Shown here: positions 45,735 to 52,823 of the stretch, in pieces
Position numbering within the stretch: position 1 is the stretch's first letter
How the letters are laid out: every line of letters starts with the position of its first letter
Assembly: GCF_014192155.1 (NCBI RefSeq)
Contig: NZ_JACHXO010000010.1
Coordinates: 1-64,000, forward strand
Length of the DNA stretch: 64,000 bases
Source of the DNA: Roseateles terrae
GTDB lineage: Bacteria; Pseudomonadota; Gammaproteobacteria; Burkholderiales; Burkholderiaceae_C
Reading direction: 5' to 3'
The notes under the pieces: model-generated
Database searches by the model: none
What the model was told of the DNA's origin: nothing
Seen by the model: only the letters and a program-made list of their open reading frames with translations
Translations under genes and position numbers: made by a program

Positions 45735-48335
45735 ATGTTGTCCCGTCTCGCCGTGCAGGGCTTTTTGCGCCGTGCCCTGACCCCTGCCAAACGCCTGGCC
45801 TCCACCTGGTGGCGACGGCAATCCCCCTCACGCCAGGACCGTTTCGCCACCCTGGGGCCGCTGCTGTCGGTGCTGCTGTTCCTGGCAGCGATCGTTTCGG
45901 CCTTCTGGTACCTGCGGAACGAGGAAATCGAACGCGAGGCGGAAGGGGTGAAGCGGGACACCGAGATGGCCCAGCAGTTGATCCGCTCCCGGCTGATCGA
46001 CAACGAGGATCAGCTGATCCTGCTGCAGCGGGACATCACCACCCGGGCGATGGACCCCCTGGAGTTCAGCCAGCGCGCGATGACCATCGCCCGCAACCGG
46101 CCCGAGATCACCCACATTTCCTGGATCAACCAGCGCCGCGAGCGCCGGGCCAGCGTGGCTGCCATCGGCGACCAGGCGGATTCCCTGATGACGCTGGAAG
46201 GCGGCGACCCCTCCATGCCCAACGGTCATGCGAGCAGCGAACCGGAAAAGGCCTTCCAGGCCGCCCGGGACCGCCGCCTGCGGGTGTATTCCGGTCCCTT
46301 CCCGGATGCGAACAACACCATCGTCTTCCAGCTGCATCTGCCGCTGAGTGACCGCAACGGCTTCGGCGGCGTGCTGGTGGCCGAATATGCGGTGGATGCG
46401 CTGGTGCGGTATTCGGTGCCGTCCGAGGTCACCAACCGGCATGCGATGGCGGTGCTGGACGGCCGCGAGCAGGTGGTATCCAGCACGGTGACCCCGATGC
46501 CGGGCCGGCGCCTGACCCGCGCGCCCATCTTTTACGAAGTGCCGATGGCGCCCGCCCCCGGGCTGGTGCTGCGCGGCCAGGGCTATCGCACCTCCATCGG
46601 CCTGATCTCCAACACCCTCTTCTGGATGGTGATGGCGCTGTCGGTGCTGACGGTATGGATGCTGCTGGGCACCTGGAAGCACATGCGGCGACGGGCCCAT
46701 GTGCAGAACGCGCTGGCCGCCGAGACCAATTTCCGCCGGGCGATGGAAAACTCCATGCTGACCGGCATGCGGGCGATGGACCTGGAGACCCGCATCAGTT
46801 ACGTGAATCCGGCGTTCTGCGCGATGACCGGGTTTTCCGAGAATGAACTGATCGGGCGCAAGCCGCCCTTCCCGTACTGGCCGCCCGACCGGTATGAGGA
46901 GAACGTGCGCCTGCTGCAGCAGGAAATGCAGGGCCGCAGCCCCGCCGGTGGTTCGGAAGTCAAGGTGATGCGCAAGGACGGCAGCATCTTCGACGCCCGC
47001 ATGTATGTCTCGCCGCTGATCGACCCCAAAGGCAAGCAGAACGGCTGGATGACCTCGATGACCAACATCACCGAGGCCAAGCGGGTGCGGGATCAGCTGT
47101 CCGCCTCGCATGAGCGCTTCACCACCGTGCTGGAGGGGCTGGATGCGGCGGTGTCGGTGCTGTCGGTGCAGCAGGGCGAGCTGCTGTTTGCCAATCGCAG
47201 CTACCGCCTGTGGTTCGGCGCGGATCCCAAGGGCCATGCGATGCTGGCCGGCTCGCAGCTGGGCCTGGCCGCACCGAAGGAACCGGCAGAAGACACCGAT
47301 GAAGATGTGGAAAACCTGGACGGCATGCCCGCCCCGCATCTGACCGAGATCGGCGCCGATTCCCGCGAGGTGTTCATTGCGCAGCTGGACATGTGGTTCG
47401 ACGTGCGCGCCCGCTACCTGCAGTGGACCGACGGCCGACTGGCGCAGATGTTGATCGCCACCGACATCACCGCCCGCCGCCACGCGGAAGCGCAGCAGCA
47501 GCAGCAGGCGGAGAAGGCGCAGGTCACCAGCCGCCTCATCACGATGGGTGAGATGGCCTCCAGCGTGGCCCATGAGCTGAACCAGCCGCTGACCGCCATC
47601 AGCAATTACTGCAATGGCATGTTGTCCCGCGTGCGCAGCGACAACATCCGCAAGGAAGACCTGATGCAGGCGCTGGAGAAAACGGCCAAGCAGGCGCAGC
47701 GGGCCGGGCAGATCATCCATCGCATCCGCGCCTTCGTGAAGAAGAGCGAGCCGCAGCGCCAGCCGGCGTTTGCCGCGTCCATCGTGGAAGACTCGGTGGA
47801 ACTGGCCGGCATCGAGCTGCGCCGGCGCAATGTGCAGATCCACACCTATGTGGCGCAGCGGCTGCCGGTGATGCGGGTCGATCCCATCCTGATCGAGCAG
47901 GTGCTGCTGAATCTGCTGAAGAACGCCGCCGAGGCCATCGACAACGCGGCTTTGCCGCCGTCGCGCCGCCACATCGAATTGCGGGTCGTGCCCAAGCACA
48001 CCGCCGAATTGGGGGCGAACATCGAGTTTTCGGTGACCGACATGGGCCCCGGTCTGCCCGAGGAGGTGATCGAGCGGATGTACGAAGCGTTTTTCTCGAC
48101 AAAAGCTGACGGACTGGGGATCGGACTAGGGTTATGCCGGTCCATCATCGAGTCGCATCAGGGCAGGATACGCGCCGAGAACTTATACAATGGGGCAGCC
48201 ATCGTCGGGTGCCGTTTCGCATTCACGATCCCCGTGGATATTCCGCGACCCGAGCCCTCCTTGCCTGACAAGATCCCTGAAAAGATCCATGACAAGGACG
48301 AAGGGACTGCTCACAACACCGCATCAACACCATGA
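45735..48335 (+). CDS. PAS-domain sensor histidine kinase
   Basis: 866 residues from the ATG at 45735 (the frame is open 45 codons further upstream). Layout: a first membrane helix (LGPLLSVLLFLAAIVSAFWYL), a periplasmic sensor region (about 60-280), a second helix (LFWMVMALSVLTVWMLLG), two PAS domains (about 330-450 and 460-590), and a kinase core with the H-box VAHELNQPLTAI, N-box NLLKNAAEA and G boxes DMGPGLP and GLGIGLGLC. The core resembles FixL/DctB-type kinases. The stop overlaps the response regulator start (ATGA). The signal is unknown; the position opposite aceE suggests a link to carbon or redox state. Confidence 0.88.
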   Translation: MLSRLAVQGFLRRALTPAKRLASTWWRRQSPSRQDRFATLGPLLSVLLFLAAIVSAFWYLRNEEIEREAEGVKRDTEMAQQLIRSRLIDNEDQLILLQRDITTRAMDPLEFSQRAMTIARNRPEITHISWINQRRERRASVAAIGDQADSLMTLEGGDPSMPNGHASSEPEKAFQAARDRRLRVYSGPFPDANNTIVFQLHLPLSDRNGFGGVLVAEYAVDALVRYSVPSEVTNRHAMAVLDGREQVVSSTVTPMPGRRLTRAPIFYEVPMAPAPGLVLRGQGYRTSIGLISNTLFWMVMALSVLTVWMLLGTWKHMRRRAHVQNALAAETNFRRAMENSMLTGMRAMDLETRISYVNPAFCAMTGFSENELIGRKPPFPYWPPDRYEENVRLLQQEMQGRSPAGGSEVKVMRKDGSIFDARMYVSPLIDPKGKQNGWMTSMTNITEAKRVRDQLSASHERFTTVLEGLDAAVSVLSVQQGELLFANRSYRLWFGADPKGHAMLAGSQLGLAAPKEPAEDTDEDVENLDGMPAPHLTEIGADSREVFIAQLDMWFDVRARYLQWTDGRLAQMLIATDITARRHAEAQQQQQAEKAQVTSRLITMGEMASSVAHELNQPLTAISNYCNGMLSRVRSDNIRKEDLMQALEKTAKQAQRAGQIIHRIRAFVKKSEPQRQPAFAASIVEDSVELAGIELRRRNVQIHTYVAQRLPVMRVDPILIEQVLLNLLKNAAEAIDNAALPPSRRHIELRVVPKHTAELGANIEFSVTDMGPGLPEEVIERMYEAFFSTKADGLGIGLGLCRSIIESHQGRIRAENLYNGAAIVGCRFAFTIPVDIPRPEPSLPDKIPEKIHDKDEGTAHNTASTP

Positions 48336-48958
48336 GCTTGATTCCGAAGAAGGGTACTGTCTACGTCGTAGACGATGATGAGGCCGTGCGAGATTCCCTC
48401 CAGTGGCTGCTTGAAGGCAAGGACTACCGGGTGAAGTGTTATGACTCCGCCGAATCCTTCCTGAGCCGCTACGACCCTCGCGAAGTGGCCTGCCTGATTG
48501 CCGACATCCGCATGGAAGGCATGAGCGGTCTGGACCTGCAGGACAAACTGCTGGAACGCAAGAGCCCCCTGCCCATCGTGTTCATCACCGGCCACGGTGA
48601 CGTGCCGATGGCGGTGCAGACGATGAAAAAGGGCGCTGTCGATTTCATCGAGAAGCCGTTCAAGGAAGAGGAACTGCTGAGTTTGGTGGAGCGCATGCTC
48701 GATCAGGCCCGCGGTGCCTTCGCCACCCAGCAGGAAGCCGCCAGCCGCGACGCCCTGCTGTCCCGCCTGACCACGCGTGAAGCGCAGGTGCTGGAGCGCA
48801 TCGTCGCCGGCCGTCTGAACAAGCAGATTGCGGACGACCTGGGCATCAGCATCAAGACGGTGGAGGCGCACCGCGCCAACATCATGGAAAAGCTCAATGC
48901 CAACACGGTGGCTGACCTGCTGAAGATCGCGCTCGGCGCGACCGCCAAGGCTGGCTGA
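48332..48958 (+). CDS. FixJ/LuxR-type response regulator
   Basis: 208 residues. An N-terminal receiver domain has DDDE acidic residues, phospho-acceptor Asp58 in LIADIRMEG, the Thr in FITGHGD and Lys in EKPF. A C-terminal LuxR/GerE helix-turn-helix is at about 140-200 (LTTREAQVLERIVAG, IADDLGISIKTVEAHRANIMEKL). It overlaps the kinase gene by four bases and is thus its cognate partner. A strong terminator follows before folD. Targets are unknown. Confidence 0.92.
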   Translation: MSLIPKKGTVYVVDDDEAVRDSLQWLLEGKDYRVKCYDSAESFLSRYDPREVACLIADIRMEGMSGLDLQDKLLERKSPLPIVFITGHGDVPMAVQTMKKGAVDFIEKPFKEEELLSLVERMLDQARGAFATQQEAASRDALLSRLTTREAQVLERIVAGRLNKQIADDLGISIKTVEAHRANIMEKLNANTVADLLKIALGATAKAG

Positions 48959-48976
48959 CCCCGCCCCACCTTCCCC

Positions 48977-49003
48977 GAGGCCGCTGCATCAGCGGCCTCT
49001 TTT
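48977..49003 (+). terminator. Rho-independent terminator after the response regulator gene
   Basis: Perfect 10-bp stem GAGGCCGCTG / CAGCGGCCTC with a three-base loop, followed by TTTT. It separates the two-component operon from folD. Confidence 0.85.
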
Positions 49004-49030
49004 GCTTTCTGGAGTCCCTGGAGTTAACAA

Positions 49031-49894
49031 ATGACCGCACAACTGATCGACGGCAACGCCCTGTCCAAGAAGCTGCGTGGCGAGGTGGCTGCCCGCGCCG
49101 CCGCGCTGACGGCCCAAGGCCTCAAGCCCGGACTGGCGGTGGTGCTGGTGGGCGACAACCCGGCCAGCCAGGTGTATGTGCGCAACAAGGTGAAGGCTTG
49201 CGAAGAGGCGGGCCTGCATTCGGTGCTGGAGAAGTACGACGCGTCGCTGACCGAGGCGGCGCTGCTGGCGCGGGTGGACGCGTTGAACCAGGATCCGACG
49301 ATTCACGGCATTCTGGTGCAGCTGCCCCTGCCGGCGCATATCGATGCGCACAAGGTGATCGAAGCGATCGCACCGGAGAAGGACGTGGACGGCTTCCACG
49401 TGGCCAGCGCTGGTGCGTTGATGGTGGGTCAGGAAGGCTTCAAGCCGTGCACGCCGTATGGCTGCATGAAAATGCTCGAATACATCGGGTATGAGACCAG
49501 GGGCAAGCATGCGGTGGTGATCGGCCGCAGCAACATCGTGGGCAAGCCGATGGCGATGCTGCTGTTGCAGGCAAATGCCACGGTGACGGTCTGCCACAGC
49601 GCCACGCCGGACCTGGCTCACTTCACCCGTCAGGCCGACATCGTGGTGGCCGCCGTGGGCAAGCGCAATGTGCTGACGGCCGACATGGTCAAGCCGGGCG
49701 CGGTGGTGCTGGATGTGGGCATGAACCGCACCGACGACGGCAAGCTCTGCGGTGACGTGGATTTCGCCGGCGTGAGTCAGGTGGCCGGCTGGATCACACC
49801 GGTGCCGGGCGGCGTGGGGCCGATGACGATCACGATGCTGCTGGTCAATACGATTGAATCGGCGGAGCGGGCGGCTCAGTCGGTGGACAGGTAA
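49031..49894 (+). CDS. folD: Bifunctional methylenetetrahydrofolate dehydrogenase / cyclohydrolase
   Basis: 287 residues. FolD signatures are present: the active-site Lys/Tyr region [13 protein letters not shown] near 50-60, EKDVDGFH, the cofactor-binding [13 protein letters not shown] near 165, and the C-terminal [12 protein letters not shown]. It interconverts 5,10-methylene- and 10-formyl-tetrahydrofolate using NADP. Start at 49031 is preceded by GGAGTTAACAA. It lies upstream of prlC on the same strand, with a 302-base gap. Confidence 0.95.
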   Translation: MTAQLIDGNALSKKLRGEVAARAAALTAQGLKPGLAVVLVGDNPASQVYVRNKVKACEEAGLHSVLEKYDASLTEAALLARVDALNQDPTIHGILVQLPLPAHIDAHKVIEAIAPEKDVDGFHVASAGALMVGQEGFKPCTPYGCMKMLEYIGYETRGKHAVVIGRSNIVGKPMAMLLLQANATVTVCHSATPDLAHFTRQADIVVAAVGKRNVLTADMVKPGAVVLDVGMNRTDDGKLCGDVDFAGVSQVAGWITPVPGGVGPMTITMLLVNTIESAERAAQSVDR

Positions 49895-50196
49895 GCCACC
49901 GCTCAAGCGGACGAAGCAGATGGCCGAAGGGGTGGCCGGACGGGCTGCCGGACGGGCTGCCGGACGGGCTGCCGAACGGGTCTCGGTGAGCCCCCACTGA
50001 GGAAAGCCCCGATTCAGGGGGTGCGGGCATGCGGCTTGAAGCGCCGCAGTCCGCCCTCAGGTGAGACAGTCGGGCGATAGCTTTCCAATCGCCGATAGCC
50101 TGGCGCTAGGGAAGCGATAGAAACCCCACCGTTCAGGTGTGTCCAAAGGCTGAGACACTTGAACTTCTCGCCTGCCATCAGTTTCCAGAGGATTGC
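49895..50196. other. folD-prlC intergenic region
   Basis: 302 bases. It holds a 12-bp tandem repeat array (49923-49982) and the AGAGGA ribosome-binding site of prlC. No gene, clear terminator or promoter was seen. Confidence 0.5.
49923..49982. repeat. 12-bp intergenic tandem repeat
   Basis: Three near-perfect copies of GCCGGACGGGCT (49935-49970), flanked on both sides by diverged copies. The array lies just downstream of folD. There are no unique spacers, so it is a simple tandem repeat. Confidence 0.8.
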
Positions 50197-52287
50197 ATGG
50201 ACGCCAATGCTGCTTCCCCCACCGCTGTGTCGACGCCCGACTCCGCGGCCTTGTCTGATTTGACGACCAACCCCCTGCTTTCCACCGCGCCGCTGCCCGA
50301 TTTTGCGGCGATCCAGCCCGGGCATATCCAGCCCGCCATCAGCGAATTGCTGACGCAGGCGCGTCAGGCGCTGGCAGAGGTGACGGCGCCGCAGGCGCCC
50401 GCCGATTACGAGACCCTCTCCCGCGTGCTGAATGTCGCCACCGAGCGGCTGGGCACCGCCTGGGGGGCTGTGGGACATTTGAATTCCGTTGCCAATACGC
50501 CCGCATTGCGCGAGGCCTACAACGCGGTGCTGCCGGCGGTGACCGAGTTCTATACCGGTTTGGGCGCGAATGAAGCGCTGTATGCCAAATACAAGGCGAT
50601 TGCGGGACGTCCGGATTTGACTCCGGAGCGTCAACAATTGCTCAAGCATGCGATTCGCGATTTCGTGTTGTCGGGTGCTGAGTTGTCCGGCGAAGCGAAG
50701 GAGCGGTTCGCCAAGATCCAGGAACGGACCGCGGAGATTGCGCAGGCCTTCTCCGAGCACGTGATGGATGCGACCGATGGCTGGAGTCTGTTCGCAACAG
50801 CCGAAGAAATGCAGGGAGTGCCGCCCGATGTGCAGGCCAATGCGCGGGCTGCCGCGGAGAAGGACAGTCGGGAAGGCTTCAAGCTGACGCTGCATTTCCC
50901 GGTGTACATGCCGGTGATGCAATACGCTGAAGACCGCTCCCTGCGGGAGCGGCTGTATCGCGCCTATGTGACGCGCGCCAGTGAGCTGGCGGACAAGCCA
51001 GAATTCGACAATTCGCCACTGATGCAGGAGCTGCTGGCCCTGCGTCAGGAAGAAGCCAAAATCCTGGGATTCAACAACTTCGCGGAAGCGTCGCTGGTGC
51101 CCAAAATGGCCAGCTCGCCGGCGCAGGTGATGGAATTCCTCCGTGATCTCGCCGCGCGGGCCAAGCCCTATGCGCAGCGGGACCTGGAAGAGCTGAAAGA
51201 CTTTGCCAAGGCCGCGCTGCAGATGCAGACGCTGGAAGCGTGGGACCTGGCTTATGTGTCGGAAAAACTGAAGGAAGCGCGGTATGCGTTTTCAGATCAG
51301 GAAGTCCGTCAGTACCTGACATTGCCCCGGGTGCTGGAAGGACTCTTCCGCATCGTGGACCGGCTGTTTGGCGTGCAACTCATCCCGGCGAAAGCGTCGG
51401 TCTGGCATGAGAGCGTGCAATTCTGCGAATTGCGCCGGGGCGGTCAATTGATCGGTCAGGTGTATCTGGACCTGTTCGCCCGCAATGGCAAACGGCCGGG
51501 CGCCTGGATGGACGAAGTGCGCAGCCGCTGGACGCGGCCGGATCTGCAAGATGCCGGCGCGGAACAGATTCCGGTCGCCCATCTGGTCTGCAATTTCCCG
51601 CAAGGCGCGGACGGCAAACCCGCCCTGCTCACCCACGACGACGTCATCACCCTCTTCCATGAATGCGGTCACGGTCTGCATCATCTGCTGACGCGGGTGG
51701 CAGAACTCGGTGTCTCCGGCATCTCGGGGGTCGAATGGGATGCCGTGGAATTGCCCAGCCAGTTCATGGAAAACTTCTGCTGGGAATGGGAAGTGGTGCA
51801 GCAGCTGTCCGGCCATGTGGATACCGGCGCCTCGTTGCCGCGCGAGCTGTTCGACAAAATGCTGGCGGCCAAAAATTTCCAGGCCGGACTGCAGACGCTG
51901 CGTCAGATCGAGTTCGCACTCTTCGACATGCGCTTGCATGCAGAACCAGGGTCGGAAACCCGCATCCAGTCACTGCTCGATGACGTGCGCGCCGAGGTGT
52001 CGGTGAATCCCCCACCCGCCTTCAACCGCTTCCAGCACAGCTTCTCCCATATCTTCGCTGGCGGGTATGCGGCGGGGTATTACAGCTACAAATGGGCTGA
52101 AGTGCTCTCCGCCGATTGCTGGAGCGCTTTCGAGGAAGAAGGCGTGTTTAATCCAGCCACCGGGCGGCGCTACCTCGATGAAATCCTCTCCATGGGGTCA
52201 GTGCGGGATGCCATGGATAACTTCAAAGCGTTTCGGGGACGGGAACCGTCGATTGATGCGCTGTTGCGGCATCAAGGGATGGCTTGA
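50197..52287 (+). CDS. prlC: Oligopeptidase A, M3 metallopeptidase
   Basis: 696 residues from the ATG at 50197, with AGAGGA upstream. The M3 zinc motif is in FHECGHGLHHLL (H-E-x-G-H, with Cys as the variable residue), and the third ligand Glu is about 25 residues on in SGVEWDAVELPSQFMENF. Other family blocks are NFPQG and FSHIFAGGYAAGYYSYKWAE. The enzyme degrades short peptides in the cytoplasm, including signal peptide fragments. Its N-terminal ~30 residues are a Ser/Thr/Ala-rich extension. Downstream of folD, as in other betaproteobacteria. Confidence 0.93.
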   Translation: MDANAASPTAVSTPDSAALSDLTTNPLLSTAPLPDFAAIQPGHIQPAISELLTQARQALAEVTAPQAPADYETLSRVLNVATERLGTAWGAVGHLNSVANTPALREAYNAVLPAVTEFYTGLGANEALYAKYKAIAGRPDLTPERQQLLKHAIRDFVLSGAELSGEAKERFAKIQERTAEIAQAFSEHVMDATDGWSLFATAEEMQGVPPDVQANARAAAEKDSREGFKLTLHFPVYMPVMQYAEDRSLRERLYRAYVTRASELADKPEFDNSPLMQELLALRQEEAKILGFNNFAEASLVPKMASSPAQVMEFLRDLAARAKPYAQRDLEELKDFAKAALQMQTLEAWDLAYVSEKLKEARYAFSDQEVRQYLTLPRVLEGLFRIVDRLFGVQLIPAKASVWHESVQFCELRRGGQLIGQVYLDLFARNGKRPGAWMDEVRSRWTRPDLQDAGAEQIPVAHLVCNFPQGADGKPALLTHDDVITLFHECGHGLHHLLTRVAELGVSGISGVEWDAVELPSQFMENFCWEWEVVQQLSGHVDTGASLPRELFDKMLAAKNFQAGLQTLRQIEFALFDMRLHAEPGSETRIQSLLDDVRAEVSVNPPPAFNRFQHSFSHIFAGGYAAGYYSYKWAEVLSADCWSAFEEEGVFNPATGRRYLDEILSMGSVRDAMDNFKAFRGREPSIDALLRHQGMA

Positions 52288-52334
52288 GGTTCGGGTTTGG
52301 GTTTGGGTTCGGCTTGAGGTAGGCGCGAGGCGTA

Positions 52335-52573
52335 AGCTTGGCGCGGGGTGCGGCGTGGGGTGAATCCGGAGGTCTTGAGGGCCCAAGCCCTCAAGACTCC
52401 CCTCCGGTGCTCACTCGTCGGGGCGGGCCCAACTCGCTTCGCTCACCTTCGGCTCACTCCGCTCAAACAGACGGGCCCTCTAGTCAGTCATTGAAGCGCG
52501 CTCCGCGCGCCCCCCCCGACTCCCTCCGCTCCTCGGCTCCTCCCACACCCCACGCCGCACCCCGCGCCAAGCT
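52335..52573. repeat. Structured inverted-repeat element, MITE- or REP-like
   Basis: A 28-bp perfect inverted repeat (52335-52362 and 52546-52573) encloses about 183 bases. Inside are a 10-bp hairpin (GTCTTGAGGG / CCCTCAAGAC with a CCCAAG loop near 52372-52397), a GCGCGC / GCGCGC hairpin, GGGCCC boxes, and a CTCGCTTCGCTC-type short-repeat stretch. No transposase is present. Terminal inverted repeats plus nested hairpins suggest a non-autonomous mobile or REP-type element, or a strongly folded convergent 3' region. Confidence 0.6.
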
Positions 52574-52657
52574 CACACCCATCACCACCCAGGACTGCCG
52601 GGACATACGACTGCCGGATCTCAGGACTTCGGCAACATCCCTGCTGCTCACCACCAT

Positions 52658-52692
52658 AAAAAAACCGCTCCAAGCCAATTGGGCTGGAGCGG
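52658..52692 (-). terminator. Rho-independent terminator of the M16 peptidase gene
   Basis: On the minus strand CCGCTCCA / TGGAGCGG, extended by GCC/GGC with one bulge around an AATT loop, is followed by seven T residues. It lies about 130 bases after the M16 stop. Confidence 0.85.
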
Positions 52693-52727
52693 CCTTCTCG
52701 TCGCCTGACATCGGCAAGCTGGATGAA

Positions 52728-52760
52728 AGTCAGTCAGTCATTCAGCCAGTCAGTCATTCA
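52728..52760. repeat. Short direct repeats CAGTCAGTCATTCA
   Basis: Two adjacent copies of CAGTCAGTCATTCA, themselves built of CAGT/CATT tetramers, between the M16 gene and its terminator. The same AGTCAGTCATT string also occurs once inside the inverted-repeat element near 52484. Confidence 0.6.
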
Positions 52761-52823
52761 TTGACGGCGTCGCTGGATCGTCAGCTTGTCCAGCGCGGCG
52801 TGAGGGGGCTGTCTCTGGATATC

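Larger units (their letters stand above)
52288..52823. other. prlC-M16 convergent intergenic region
   Basis: 536 bases between convergent genes. It contains a large inverted-repeat element (52335-52573), the M16 gene terminator (52658-52692) and short CAGTCAGTCATTCA direct repeats (52728-52760). No coding region is credible; the open frames across it are by-products of high GC. Confidence 0.6.

Noticed and set aside
49923..49982. Possible CRISPR array
   Set aside because: The 12-bp units are directly adjacent with no unique spacers, and no cas genes are present.
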